Assembly: GCF_037975245.1 (NCBI RefSeq)
Contig: NC_092573.1
Coordinates: forward strand, 18,544,265-18,608,264
Source: Apostichopus japonicus
Taxonomy: Eukaryota; Echinodermata; Holothuroidea; Aspidochirotida; Stichopodidae
Reading direction: 5' to 3'
Length of the DNA: 64,000 nt
Part shown: piece by piece, positions 44,151-58,411 of the stretch
Numbering within the stretch: the stretch's first letter is position 1
Layout of the letters: each line of letters opens with the position of its first letter
Notes under the pieces: model-generated
What the model saw: the letters and a program-made list of their open reading frames with translations, nothing else
Told to the model about the DNA's origin: nothing
Database searches by the model: none
Program-made: the position numbers and the translations under genes

Positions 44151-46143
44151 TGTTTCAAATGATTTCCAGTTCAGAGCAGACCTAATGCTCTGTCATATTT
44201 CATAAATGTATAATCTGGTCTAATGATCATCATAGAGGTAGTTGACCTAACACGAAAATTTTCAAAACCATATGCTTTCTGTACTATTTCTCTTTTTTTT
44301 TCTCTGCTGTAAAGTTGAAAACTCCCCCACAATTTTTTGTTGCGCTTTTTACATTAAGTTTAATAGATATAATGATAATAATGATATAATGAGAAACAAC
44401 TGGGTTAATATAATATTGTCAAAATACTTTTTCTGATGAAATTTTACCTGCATTATCAATCTTACCTAGTTTGTTACAATTTGTGTAGATCGCTGCTTAA
44501 AAGGTTTACAATAATGAAATTACAAACACATTTGGAGTGTGCTAATTGCACAAGTTTGGCGGGTCTCTGCTTTTATCATCATTTGCTGAAAAACTCCAGC
44601 TATAATAATTGAGAGGGATAAGGAAACTAAACCAGTATATCATTTTGAGAAAATTCACTTTTGATGGAGCATGATGATGTCTAGTGAAAGCAGGAGGCAG
44701 ATTTTGTCTTTTTAACAGCAATCTGCAAGTCTTTTAAGGTTTGACCAAGACAAGTAGGTTCACTGAAACAAATGTTTTTCTTTCTGTTTCAACACAGTTT
44801 ACACTGTTTTCTTTTGTTTTCAGATCTTTATGTTCATTTCCATCATTAAAAATCCCTTAGTTATTAATCCTTAAGAATAACTATCGATCCATGTTTATTT
44901 ACTCTTATTTAAACACAAGTGTTTTTTTGGTTAAATTTTTAATAACTTTCTTCATTTTCTGTGCTTTGCTATTGAATTTTGAACCACATCAGAATTCAAT
45001 GAGAAAGTCTTTAGCCCAAGATAACCATGTTCCAACTTACAATCTTTCCTGCAACCTATCTTCCTATCAACACTTGCATGAAAATGACTAAGCGGTCTCA
45101 CCAGGTACTCAACTAATAATGACAAAATATACAACTTTCTCTTTCCGCGATTCTCTCTTTCTTTGTTTCTTCTTCCTTCTCTTTTTGACTTTGACAAATT
45201 TTTGGCTTTCTTTCTTCTGGTTTGACTGATTTTATTATTAGACAGGTAGCTACTCATTAGTAATAAGATCCTCTTGCCCTATATATATGTACCACAGATT
45301 ACAAAGTACAGTAAAAGGAATTTCAAAATTAAGTTCAAACAAATGCCAGCGAAGAAAGAGACAATCTCCATGACGACCATTAACACTGACAGTTTAATGG
45401 CGTAACGAAATGTTCCCTCCGAAATGAGACGGTATGCCGTTGCTAAGAAACAAAACTTTGGAAAAATGTTGTAAAAATAACATACATCTGAAAACTCATC
45501 TGGAACGAGCAATATATCATCGAAAGGATTCGTGACGCAGCTGTCATATTCAAGTCAGTAATCACGCAAAAGACACCTGCATTTTTTTGGAGGGGGGAGG
45601 GGTTCTTGTTGGGGGTTTTTTTCTTTCATTGAAGCAGTTCCAATATGAAAAAAAACCTTTCTGATAGTAGAGGGCATACTTTACAAAATAAAATGAAGCT
45701 AAAACAATTACTGTAAGTTTGCAGCAGTATATAAACAGAGCCATGGGTTATAACATGAGCAATCTTTGTCCTACCATACCATCATCAATCAACGTTTTAT
45801 GTTAAACAAGGCCCAGTGAAAAAATATCAACAAACCACCTCCATTATGAATTCTGGATTTGCATCAAGCATGTTTTTACCTTTTCCAACTTCCACCATTT
45901 AAATCTCCTTCCTTCTGCAGTGAGTTTGTAGATAATATTTTGGATGTTATTTGTCACTACTAAATTCTCCTTCACCCCTCAGCCTTCGTTTGAAATAAAA
46001 TTTCAAGTAAAGGTTGGAATTGTTGACATTTTACAAGTTGCCCCAAGAAATTTATATTAATGCTTTACATATATGCATACATGTGTGTCTGTGGATTGAG
46101 GAGAATTGAATTAACTTCCTTAATTACCAAAAAAATTTGTGCT
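44151..46143. other. No gene seen
   Basis: AT-rich noncoding DNA with a G-run at 45592-45603. Open frames at 44952-45512 have no recognisable features. Confidence 0.5.
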
Positions 46144-46147
46144 TTAA

Positions 46148-46497
46148 AGGCATTGAAGACTCGCCCACAAAGAAATGTCTCATGTCGGTAATCTGACCTA
46201 GTTTCGAATGAGGTGTAACAGAAGTGTTAGACATCACCATCGATCCCAGAAAATACACACACAGTTTGCTACCGTCAGTAATTAGACACTAGTGTACAGT
46301 CAATATATGCAGCTACGGTCAATACCCACAACACAGTGTAAATAGCAGCAATGGACATCTCAGGTCCAGATAACAAGGTATCACATTTCATTACTGTCTG
46401 CATTTTGTAGCGACAAGAAGAAAACTTCACTTGCAAGCAACGGAAAGTGAACTTTTTCAGATGGCGGCACGCGGTTTGGGGCGAGTCTTCGATGCCT
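46148..46497. mobile_element. MITE flanked by TTAA (350 bp)
   Basis: Left TIR AGGCATTGAAGACTCGCCC and right TIR (reverse complement AGGCATCGAAGACTCGCCCC) each abut TTAA (46144-46147 and 46498-46501). A TTAA duplication suggests piggyBac/Kolobok mobilisation. The interior has no open frame of note. Confidence 0.88.
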
Positions 46498-46690
46498 TTA
46501 AACTTCAGTTAGATAGATAGATCTGTCAAATGATAAATTTCAATCTCAGTTTTCAGCAATAATCCTTATAGGTTTGGTATTCGTTTTGGGCATATAACAG
46601 GGACTAATTTGAACCAGCATAGCACCGCAAAATGTTATACAAAATGGTTCAAGTTGCTTAACAAGTGTTAAGCAACAGTGTTAAGCAACA

Positions 46691-47091
46691 CCACAACACC
46701 TACCACACGACATAAAGACTGCCAAATCTCTTGCCATATTTAAGAAAATTTTAAAGACACATCTTTTTAGTTTCTCAACGTGATTTTGTCACTTTTATAT
46801 ACTCGTGTTTTTATCTAGACTTTTACTTTTGTACAACTCTATTTTATTTTGTGCTTATCCTTTGTTTTGTTTTTTTATAGGTATTGGTCTGTTTTATAGT
46901 CTTCTCGTGTTTTTAGATTATTGTGTTCGTATTTTACATACTGTTTAATTTTCGTTATTGTGTTTTCTAGACTTTTTATTCCTTTAATTTCTCTGTCTTT
47001 CTATTTTTAAAATTTTTTTTTAGGTTTTGTGAAGCGCCTAGAGGCCTGGCGCTATATTCAGAACTTATTTAGTATTATTATTATTATTATA
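46691..47091 (+). mobile_element. 5'-truncated LINE 3' end
   Basis: Bases 46691-46783 encode the last 30 codons of a LINE ORF2: LPHDIKTAKSLAIFKKILKT then HLFSFST and TGA, the pattern LPxxIKxAxSLxxFKxxLKTHLF seen at the C-termini of CR1/L2/jockey-type reverse transcriptases. A ~250-bp 3' UTR follows, ending in a GCGCC...GGCGCTATA stem and (TTA)n at 47070-47091. The rest of the element is absent, as with 5'-truncated insertions. Confidence 0.82.
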
Positions 47092-48262
47092 GGATGTATA
47101 TAGTATTTTACACAGGAACTACAGTACTTAATGAGAGAAAAAATTCAGTCTTCGAAAATGCTACACAAAATTTGAACGCTAATTTATTCCCTGTACATAT
47201 GTCATTATACATGAAGTCAACCAAATTGCCAACTGAAAGCTGACTGACGAAAGATTTAAAAACCAGGATCATGTCCTGATTTTCAATTCACAATGACCAC
47301 CGTTTATCCCATCATTATTCTTGAAAATGATTCTCCTGCTAAAACCCATAAACAATATCTGTGGGTCATTAAATGCTTCATTTAGCCAAGCTTCATTTCA
47401 AAGAATAAGAACCGCTGCAAAGATTTATTTACTTCCTATTTCCCTTTTTTGCCTCTGATTTGCAAACACTTTAAAAGTCATAAATCAAATCAAATTCATT
47501 AATTACTGTACTCCCTCGTTTACTTTAAATTGGTGGAAATATTTACGAGGGTTGTACGAGGGTGGTCCAGGTGGGTGAAATTAACTAACTTGAAATTGTA
47601 TTTTTGAGTAAAATTATGTAGATTTGGTAAAACTGTTGACCACAATGCAAAAAAAGTGGCTTTAAGATTTAAGGCACTGGTCAACATTTTAAAATAGATG
47701 ACTTTTCATTTTGCAAGCAAAAAATTAGGAACTCACACCTACTGTATGGACTATATTTGCTTGCAACTCTGGCCTACAAAATTAACAGTAAAGAAGCTTC
47801 CAGAAATATTGTTGCAATGCAGAACTTAGTCTTGTTGGATCATAGTGCCACTGCTGTTGTTTGCTTCTTAGCAAACTTGTAAAGCTGAAGAAAAAATGAC
47901 AATGACATATCCATCTGTCCGTCCATCTGTATATCCATCCATCCATACAGACAAACAGACATATATCATTCAAGTTTTTCCTTCTTTTCATATAAACCTA
48001 AGCCAGTAGTTCTTACATATATGTAGCCAACAGGTCAGATCCATTCTGAGAGATTTCAATCCAGCCCCCCACAGAGATGGAACCTAGCATTAATCACACC
48101 TATGAGTTACCTTAAGACATAAATTCTCACCTACAGGCCTACCCTGCACAACGCACCATGAATCTAGCTATAACAGAAAGAAATTTTGGTTCCCTCTGGC
48201 CCAATTTGCTCCAGCGAATTTATGTTTCTCCCTGACCCTCCTGAAAATTATGAAGGTCTTAC
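47092..48262. other. GON4L intronic sequence, no feature recognised
   Basis: Downstream of the 48263 exon on the coding strand, so probably intron. Nothing recognised except a short (CATC)n run near 47905-47945. Confidence 0.5.
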
Positions 48263-48406
48263 CATTCCTGCGTTGACTAGTTTGTCCTCGTCCCACTCCA
48301 GAATGGTGTTTATAATCTTGTGGTAGTGGGTCTGTTGCTTGCTGAAGTAGACTTCGACTTGACGCAAGAACAGACGAACTTTGACAAATTCCAAGCTCTC
48401 TTGAAG
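48263..48406 (-). CDS. GON4L: GON4L exon, second PAH-like repeat (partial gene)
   Basis: 144-bp phase 0/0 exon on the minus strand. The acceptor is a pyrimidine tract plus GGTCACACAG and the donor is GGAATG followed by GTAAGA. Its 48 residues include LEFVKVRLFLRQVEVYFSKQ and THYHKIINTILEWDEDK. The FLRQLE-x-F-x(4-6)-HHxKII pattern is what I recall from GON4L, following the first PAH repeat. GON4L is a large nuclear transcription cofactor with paired amphipathic helix repeats related to Sin3 and a Myb/SANT-like domain. The upstream exon in frame is 58412-58510, 10 kb away. Only part of the gene lies in the window; the rest of the second repeat was not found. Confidence 0.78.
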
Positions 48407-48470
48407 CTGTGTGACCAAAGAGAAAAAGAAAACAATATTGTAAAAATATAATGACTAAATGTTTACATGA

Positions 48471-48863
48471 ACTATCGAGCTTATTATTGGTGGCGATCCC
48501 TACCAACTGAGCTATCGAGGCCATTGTTGGTTGAGATCCCAACCAACTGAGCTATCAAGCCCATTGTTGGTGGCGATCCCTACCAACTGAGCTATCAAGC
48601 CCATTGTTGGTGGCGATCCCTACCAACTGAGCTATCGAGGCCATTGTTGGTTGAGATCCCAACCAACTGAGCTATCGAGCCCATTGTTGGTGGCGATCCC
48701 TACCAACTGAGCTATCAAGCCCATTGTTGGTGGCGATCCCTACCAACTGAGCTATCGAGCCCATTGTTAGTGGCGATCCCTACCAACTGAGCTATCAAGC
48801 CCATTGTTGGTGGCGATCCCTACCAACTGAGCTATCGAGCCCATTGTTGGTGGCGGTCCCTAT
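48471..48863. repeat. 40-bp minisatellite of tRNA A-box units
   Basis: About ten copies of a 40-bp unit. On the minus strand each contains GATAGCTCAGTTGGTAGGGA, a canonical tRNA D-arm/A-box sequence (TAGCTCAGTTGG). Two variant units with GGTTGAGATCCCAACC lie 120 bp (three units) apart. No B box is present. It sits in the GON4L intron immediately upstream of the 48263-48406 exon. Confidence 0.93.
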
Positions 48864-51800
48864 ATAGCCAGTTCTTTGCTTGTGGGGCAAGTGACAAGCC
48901 ACAGAATCTTGAATACCACGGTACTGGGATCACTCCCCGGTTTGTTTTTTGCCCCTTTCATTTTTTCCAATTCTGAATTGGTTCATCAGTATACAAATAT
49001 CAGTTATTTTCTGGAAATAGTGATGCAATCAAACAGACAAAGCAATGCAACCCTGACAGCAGTAGGGAAATTTATCTCATCAGAAATGAAACTCATCAGA
49101 AATTCAGCTCTTCTCTTCTTCCAAGGTTTTCCATTGTTGCATTTAGCTTTCTTAATTTTTACACGCATACGAGGGGCAATAAACCATCTGTGTTACCTTT
49201 TCACTAAATTTTCACTGATACATAACATTTGACATTGAAAAGCTTTGAAAGTTACTATGTAAAGGTGAAAATCAGACAGCCCAAAGTCTGCAGTGTTAAT
49301 TGGAATATCAGAAGCATGGCAATGGCTTCCAGCCTTGATAGGAACATCCATGTCAATAGACCAGTAGCGCCAAATCCTCAAGGTAATGGCAAGATCAAAC
49401 ACTAGAAGCATTCGTCACTCTTGTAACTTCCAAAGCAAATACGTTTAAGGAATTCTTGATAGCCTATTTACCGGTCAATATTAACATGGGCACAAAGAAA
49501 TATGGTAATGTTGGGCTGCACCCTTTCTGCAATTTTATACTCATGACATTTGGTAAAGCTAAGACTTCCATGGATTTTTTTCGCAAGTCTTTTATCAAAC
49601 TTTTAGAATTTCTTTTTAGAAAATTCAAAGAAGATAAAGATGAATATATCGAAAGAGGCTAAACTGTCTCCTGAGCAAAATTAGAAAGATGATCACTGAT
49701 TCAGAACCACACTTAGTTTGGAGTTTCACCAAAAAGTGTTAGATTGTAAGTCATTGCAATACGTAATCAGCTTACAATGTATCGGGAATTAGCTGGGTGC
49801 TACCAAGTTGAAAGAAGTGGCACCTAACCTATGTAGGAAACATCTGTGCTCCAGTTGCGAAGTTATGGGCGTGGTTCGGCGCCCGCTTATCTTCACCCTT
49901 GCTTATACATGTATGTGATTTTTTAAGCGTGCATGTCTATTTAATTTCAAATTTGTTTCTCATGTTTGTACAAGATACATTACAATATAACATTACAGTA
50001 GGAAGGTTAACCAATGAAGGACACTAGAAAAACAGCAAGGCTGTTATCTCAGCTAGTGACCAAGATTTAATAACCTCAACAGTATTTCTTTGTATATATA
50101 TATATATATATATATATCTATAAATATATTTGTATTTATTTGATTACATCTGTCAGTATGTGTAGAGTAACAAGTCTTAAAAAGTGTAAATTGATAACTT
50201 AATGTACTGTTCATATTTATGTATAAATAAATCAAATAGTAACGTGTATTATACTAGAAGTAGAAAGTTTATTGCCAAATGCTGATATTATTTATTGATA
50301 CAGTATATGCTGTTGTAAGACTTGTCAATCAATACATCATACTGTACACATTAAGGTATAAAATTAAAATACAAATATACACAGAAGATTTGAACATTTG
50401 AGGTTTGAAGTATCCACACACAATATTGCTACAGGCTATAAACTGCACAATGCACCTGAAAATCACATACATTTATGTTTTGATTGACATACATGTTACA
50501 GTATTAACATCTTCATTAATGATAAGTATACAAATTAGAAGTAGAAAGTCTATTGCCAATGACCTTGAGACAAGGAATGACCTTGAAGTACAATACCAGG
50601 GTTCAAAAAGCCTGTCTAATGGCAAAAAATGAACAGTGAAATCAACAATGAACAATGACTAATCCTCAACTGATGGTAACTTGAGGAGCCAAGACCTCTG
50701 GAAAATTAAATTTGAAATATTATTACTCTTCAAAGACGAAGTTTCAAGAAGATTTGGATGATGTCCACATCCTGTAGATGGTATCATCAAATGGACCAGC
50801 TGACTGAATTAATATTATAAATTCCATAAAATTAAATCTGCTTTAATTTTAACAAAAGTAATTAATTTTCCACCCTTATCCCCAACTTCCCCCACCCCCC
50901 CCCCACCCACCCACACACCAACACCCTCTTCCGAACATCCCACGTCCAAAAAGTGCACCTTAACTTATAAGACCATCTGGTTACCATCTTATATTATCGT
51001 CATACCTGAAATAAAACATTCCAAAACCCTACAGAAACAAACTTGTGCATCTATTAAAATTAGTTTCTGAATACAAAGGGCAGATACTTCGCATGAATAA
51101 ATGTCAGTTGGGGCGTTTTGATACACGAGCGCTAAATTTGTCGAGCTGATAAATCAGCAAAGAGTGCAAATCATATCTACTGTATTAGCAAGAGAATACT
51201 GACTCTGAGATTTCTCCTGACAATGACTGTATCGCCCTTCCCCCCCCCCCAAAAAAAAAAAATAAATAAAACAGGTGAAACATGTCTTTTGCTAGGATTT
51301 AAAATGTCATTTAGAATAACCTTTCCACAAAAGTGGAATGAAATACTATTTTCGTATCAGCATTGTCACGATCGGGCATCTGGATATCTTTAAGTTTCCA
51401 TATGATACACAAACCAGTTTACAAGAGGTGAGTTTTCAAGATAATGAGATGTACCAGGCTCTATTGTAACGTAACACCGCTAGTATCTACATCTCACACA
51501 ATATCCCTTTATTTACCATACGGTACATCCTCATCTCTGTGGTCTTCTTTCACTTATAACCTTCGGTTGAATTACATCTGGTGTCTTACAAACCAGAGAA
51601 GTGATATATATGTCTAACATCTAGGTGTACATATCAAAATCTTTTGAAAACGTGCCAAATGTATGAGATCTGGAAAAAAAAGTCACAGATACACAATTTC
51701 AAGTAGTATTTTAAATGCAAAAGTTGAGGTTAAACTTGTTGAAGATAAAAAGACAACGAAAGTGGCAATTTTGGAGACAGCAACAGGAAGGAACAACGTA

Positions 51801-54800
51801 CATTCTTTTCAGCATATTGATCTCTGGTGACCTCTGACCTCCACCAAAAACAATAGGGTTCTTCTACTAAATGTGACGCATACACATGGTAACTATACAA
51901 TTAAAAGTATTCATACTTCCTATCATGTGATATAGTGTTTACAAGGTTTCCAGCATTTGACCTCTGGTGACTTCAGATGCCCTTTGACCTCCACCAAAAA
52001 CAAAGGCTTCTTCCTCTCATTATGACACATATACATACCATGTATGAAAAGTATCCATGATTCCTACCTTGAGATATCCTGTTTACAAGCAGGGCATCAC
52101 ACTTACACAGGCCATCTGACTGCATTGGCACAGATTCTCATCAAAAACAATAACTCCCATAATGCCAGGCAGACCCCCCCCCCTTCCTCTATATACCTCT
52201 ATAATCAACCCTATACCAGCAATCTCCCTATTCACTATCCACTTCCCATTATTCCTCCCCTATCAACATTGTCCATCGCCTTCTCTCCTCTCCCTACAGA
52301 ACATCACCATCCTTGTCCCATTGACCCAAACCCATCCACCCCACTGTATTGCCCTCCACCTTACCCCATATCAACATCTCCCCCATTAACCCCCCACTAC
52401 TGATTACCTTTCCTTTACTCCCCCCACTACCATCTTCATCCCCCTCCCCATCACCACTCTACATAACTATCTCTTATTAACTTCCCCCACAAACATGACG
52501 CCAACGGCATCTGAAACCCACAGTAAGATTGAAAATGTGCTTCAAACAACCTGCAAATTTTCTCATTTTAGGTAAAAAAAATTGTAATTTTACAAGTATA
52601 CATTGTACACTTACAGACTGATGGCAAATTATTCCAGTCCGTGAATGCCTCGACTACCATCGAACTATCAAATCTTCTCTTGTTTTTCTCCTCGTTTTTT
52701 TGTATCAAGTCAATTTTATGCCCCTCAAGGATTGGTTCAAAACTCAAAGTGATCCCAAGGTTCTCACGTACCCACTGCGTCTGACATACACCTTCTCTTG
52801 TTACATATTGCTATGAAGGGTACAGACCTGTATATGATACACTGATGGAAATATATTACCAAATTCACTCACAACAGAGAGCTACCATAAATTGATATAT
52901 AAACTTCTTAACACAATAATATAAAACATAGCAATTCCGTTATTTGGTCTTTATTTTACTTTTACAATCCTCTAACATAACAGATACTATATCTTTTTCT
53001 TGAAGTTGAAAAATCTCTAATCCACATGCAAAATTTAAAACGTTACAGAGGTGATTGATATAAAAAATATAAAAAATAAAAAACTGAAACATTTTGAAAT
53101 TGTTAAATGTCACATGGCTTACTCTTGGCTTCCCATAGTATTATATTGCAAGGTCTCCCAGGGATTGACTAACTGTATTATTAGCCTGCATAACTGACCC
53201 TGGTTTTAGAATCCCAGCACACCTGCATGCCAACAATACAGATCCATAGTATATACTGAGAGCCAATCAAATTCTTACTTTAACGAAGAAGTAAAATTCT
53301 CCTACCAGCTTTAAGTATGCATAAAATATGAACCCTCAAGTTTAAGCCACTCTAGGCCATTTTGAAAATGGGTTGTCAAATATTTAGATTCATTTATCAT
53401 ACAGTACTTAACGTAATAATCTGATCAGAATCATACATTAAATACCTCTTTGTTGATCTTGAGCATAAAGGAAAGTGTTTCGAAATATTTTAACTTATTT
53501 TACTTTTGAAACTAAAGTAGGAAAGGAAGCAAACAAAATTTGAGAGAATGAGGAAGAACTAAAACTGGTAAAAAATGTCAAAACTGGCCAACCATGCACA
53601 TTTACACATCAATCAAGAACTATTGAAAGGCACCACACATAAAAAAACATTTTTCTTTTCTATCTTTATTAAAATGTTAATTTAAATAAAGACGACATTA
53701 CAATCATGAGATGTCTCCAGTTGTCATCGACTGCTAGGAATGGAAACCTGATCACTCGAATAAAAGCAGCTGTTTTCTGATTGTCAAGTAACATTTACAT
53801 GGCACGCTAAGACTAGAGAAATCATGCTTACTGTATTGGTGTCCTTGACAGATAAATGTAATACTCTTTTTAGGCCATAAAATTTGTCTGCTTTCCTATA
53901 TTGATCAGAAGAACTGATCTAAATGGGATGTGCGCTAGACTCAGTAATCCAGTCACTGCAATTGATGAGCCTCAGATGTTTAAAAAATACAACCTGGACC
54001 TAATACCATTTTTTCTTTTTAATGGTCTGCAAAATACAAAGATATTTTGTGTCTTAATTTATTCTTTTTCACTCAGCAATGACCTTCCAAACACTGTCAT
54101 AGCAGATCAACCTTCAATGGCGATAACCTAGGATCTACAGTACTTTATATCTGAAACAATCTGCTCCTTTCAATGTTAAGTTGCACAGGATGTTCTCTTT
54201 GTATTTAAGTTAATTTCACCCTTTTGAAAAATATAGACCGTAATAAACATATAATACAAGAAATTAAATAAGAGAATTTTTTTTTAAACACAACCACCCC
54301 CCACCCTCACCCCATCATTGGACCAGATGTTTACTTATTGGGAAGACTGAAATGTATTTATTTGTCCAGTCTTTCGCTAAACAACAAAATCATGTAAATA
54401 AAGATAGCCCAAGCAAACAATTTGCCATTAAGGGATAATTATGCTTTTTGGCATAATTATGCCTTTGGGGTATAAACAAAGGTCTCCTAACCTTCATGGA
54501 CAAACAAGGGATTATTTCACATGACCTAAATTAAGAATCTTGTTCCTTTAATCCAATATCCTGATTGGTTCAATATGATGACATCAAAGTAACATACAAA
54601 CTGATTACAAAACGGGAAAAATATAAAAAAATCAAATTTTATGCAATCAGCTGACAAAATTTTGTGGGGTACTCCAATATATTATTGTTTTTACACACAC
54701 TTATATTTTATCTGTGTAATTTTAAATTTTTCCAGCACTATTTACAAAAAACAGACACTATCTACCCTGTAAGTACAATTCCTGCTCCTACAATTCCTAC

Positions 54801-56260
54801 CTAATGCATGATAACTCACCAGAATATCATGATGAAGATTTTACAACAAACTATGCTACTACTGTGCTGCTATTTGCTTCGTAAGTATTCATCAGCAAGT
54901 GCCTGTGATACTGTTCTTAATATCTTTTAATTTTTACAAGACCTATTACAAAATCTGACAGGAGAGGCCAAACTTGTAATTCTTGCATCAGTGCACAAAA
55001 CAATAATTGTCCAACATGCCTATAGAGGCAAGTTCCATCAAAATTTCTCAAGTCCTGACAGACTTTACATCTTCAACATGGCATGAAATATCATATTTTG
55101 CAAATACACAGATACACCCTGGGAATAAAGGCCACACATCTGACAGTACACAACATGTCTTTTTCATGGGTTTTGGGGTTTTTTTTGCTTTAAATGCAAC
55201 ATTTAGCTTGTCAAACAAATGGAAAAATATGGACACACAGACCAATAAAAAGTAAAATCCAATCCTTGGATGCTCGGAAGAAACGAAACAAAACTGAGAT
55301 TTCGCTCGTTCGAAAATTTCGGAGGTAATAGGAAACGTCTTCTCTAGTCATCTTAACAAACCAATGGCATAAATCATATCTTGTCACATTCTAACATGAT
55401 AGTCGACAAACTGCAGATTTAGAAAAAAGTAAGTTGAGTATTTAGTTTATGTTTAGATTAATGGCTTCTGCCACCTGGTTCACATCTAGAGGAATTAACG
55501 TTATGTGGATGGTAATCCAGAATAAATTAGGTAAAATTAATACAAATAAAAGATGATAGTTTGTACAAAATTTGCTCGGGATAACAAAATGCAACCTTTT
55601 TTTTTTTCCCTTTCTTGAGTGTTTTCTTTTTTCCCCCATCTTCTTCTGTCTCTTTCTGAGAGTACTTGAAGAAGCTCTAAAACGATTTCTGAAACTCAAA
55701 CAAGTTTTGTTTTTTCTGCTGACATTTAGAGATTAGACTACTACATTATATCAAATCAAGGACAGGCTAAACTGAGTGGGATAAATGATGAAGATTTTAT
55801 TGTAGTTGAAGCAATCAAGGATGGATTGCTAACCAAATAAGACGGTCTGGTATTTTCAGATACTTCAGATACTACTGTTTGTGCAAACTATTGTCAGTCT
55901 GTTCTTTCCTACTGTACAATGAAACTTTTCCAAACAAAATGTGGTTGAAAGAGGCTAACTCTTGGGGTGGGGGTGAGGGTCCCTAATCAACATCTATTGC
56001 CCCCAGAAAGTATGAAGGGATTAGTCCTCTAGTGAGTTGTATAGCCCAAAGGATAACAGCATTCCATAACATATGCTAGCATTTTTTGTTCAGATTGTAT
56101 GATGTTTACTGATCTGGGCAGCCCCACTCATGACAAGAAAGACCTAGTGTGAACTAACTGCACAGTGAAACTGAGTACAGAACACCTGTTTATGTTTCAT
56201 GTGCTGCTGTCATGTTTTATCCATCAACCCCTATGCAAGTGGGACCTCTAATGGGCCAAC
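48864..56260. other. GON4L 10-kb intron, left and central part
   Basis: No exon or gene recognised. It contains (TA)n at 50093-50116, C-runs at 50896-50912, 51240-51250 and 52172-52182, and a C/T-rich tract with a spurious open frame at 52160-52400. PAH-repeat continuity between the flanking exons argues that no coding exon is missing here. Confidence 0.55.
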
Positions 56261-56440
56261 TAGTGGCTATTGGCATGGCTAGCAGGTAGGGGTGCAGCTA
56301 GCAGGTAGGGGTGTGGCTAGCAGGTAGGGGTGTGGCTAGCAGGCAATGGCACAGCTGGCTGCTAGAGGCATGGCTAGTGACTAGCAGACAGGGGCGCAAC
56401 TAGCCACTAGTGGTTCCTCCAGCAGCTCTAGGGGTGCGGC
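56261..56440. repeat. 19-bp minisatellite, decaying rightward
   Basis: GCTAGCAGGTAGGGGTGTG repeated with a 19-bp period on the left. To the right it degenerates into CTAG-containing variants (GGCTAGTGACTAGCAGACAG). Intronic. Confidence 0.85.
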
Positions 56441-58411
56441 TAGTCATGGTGTCATCCTAGTTTAAATGTTACTCCTAACTGGTTTGGCTAGCTGAACCAA
56501 AACAAATGAAAAACAAAGACAAGAAATCAAACTTCTTTGATTTGGATCTTTTCATTAATGTTGTAAATATGAAACTGAACTTCCAGCTCTACATAAATTC
56601 ATAAATTTGTAAGACTTTGAAAGGGGAATTATCTTTTCATGTGAAAGAATGTTATTTTCTATGGATACCAAACCATATTTCAAATAAAAAGAGAATTCCC
56701 TTTCTCGCCAGCAGTGATCTTGTGACAGTACTAGAAGCTTATAAAAAACACAAAGCAGTTAACTTTATTTTTGGAGAAGTTCATTATTATACACCAAAAA
56801 GCTTCAAGCTGTCAACAGTTTTCAACATTAAAAAAGCCAGGGCTCTAATTTTATCCTATTCCAGAAGATAGCCTGTAACTTCAGTTGTTGGGTACATACA
56901 TAAGTCATCCTTAAAATTAAGATAATTTATCAAATCTGGACTTATGACTGCCTAGCTGCCTCCCGATCAATATTAATAAAGTAGTTATTAAATGTGTCTG
57001 CAATAGGACTTGTAGGTCATTGATCTCGCTTGAATCATGTACTAGCCAATCAAGGCTCTTATTACAATTTTTACCAAGCACATCCCTGATATCATGCCAC
57101 GTTCCTTTCATTTATTGCCTTTGTGGAGGCACGTACTGAGTTTTTCTAATATGGATTAGACAGGTTCACCGAGAGTCATATGTAATCAATGTAATCAAGT
57201 CAATTTTACAGCAGAAATTTTACAGCAAAAAAACAAACACAAAAAAAAACATAAAAATTTGTGTTACTTAGCAAGCAAGCTCCTTTTAGAAATTTTGAAG
57301 CACTTTCTAGCAGGAATCATGTTGATCTGTTCATGTCAGAGATAAAAACATGAATTGGATGAGCTTATTAATACACTTTTCAATTCCCCCAAAACAGGAT
57401 TTTGAACTGTGTAAGTTTGTTTCAGCCTTTTCCAAGGTGTATTTATTACATAAACCATCCATGGAAAAATGCAGATAGCACTTCATTTCTTTTGGTGTTT
57501 GGGCGTCAGCCGACGACTGCTTATTTTAATTAAGAACTATTGTCAAAACCAAACAGGATGTGTCTTGTTTTGTCGTCAACTTTTGTGAACTGTTAACTTC
57601 ATCATTAGCTGTTTTAATTATGATGCTACTTTGACTTAATAAAGGTCAATGGACACCTAGGAACAACATTGTCCTAATCACTCTAATAGGCATTAGAAAT
57701 CATGAAAATAGATGCAACTTGTATCAAAATCCATCAGAGATTAACCAATTTTATAAGTCTTTTTTCCTTAATTCTAGTTTCATTAACGAATAAATATTAG
57801 CTATCTATGCACATTGATGATGTAAAGGGAGTGACTGCCTAGTTTTCTGTTACATGTTATTCCTTGTTTTTACAACCATCATTTCAAGGACACTGAAAAG
57901 AGGTTTGTAGCCTACGGCAAGATTTGAAAATACTTTATTGTCTTCTTTGAAAAGAGGAACATGACATTATTCAAATGATATATGTGGGCTTGTAATTATG
58001 GGTTAACTCATTAAGGGCTGAAGTAAGTCATACATCATAGTTTGCACATATTTAATGAGTTTCCCCAGATTAATCAAAACTTCAAACGTTTATATCTTGG
58101 AAAACAAAAAGAGCTTTCGTAAATTCTCAAGAGATTTTGAATGAGATTACCACACAAGACACATGTACTCAATATGTGGCAAAATTGGCTAGGTGTCTTT
58201 AGACTTTTAAGAAAACAAAAATTGCAGCTACAGAATTGGTATTTCATCTTTTAAATATATGGGAGTGAAAACTATCAAATGAATTTGTATTACTTTTAAA
58301 GAAATAGAACAAACTCACTTCACACATTTTTCAAGCCCAATTTTTGGCAGGAAATCTTCTGGAACTAACTGTTCAGTATCCGAGACGGAAAAGAAAATTG
58401 AATGAGCTTAC
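56441..58411. other. GON4L intron, right part
   Basis: AT-rich intronic DNA. The 84-codon frame at 56617-56871 has no recognisable domain and is not called. Confidence 0.5.

Noticed and set aside
48122-48158. Small minus-strand exon candidate between TTATAG and GTGAGA
   Set aside because: Phase fits GON4L but the peptide (LDSWCVVQGRPV) does not match the expected second half of the PAH repeat.
54821-54885. Minus-strand exon candidate with GTGAGT donor
   Set aside because: Lies inside the GON4L intron where the flanking PAH sequence is already continuous; the peptide is not protein-like.
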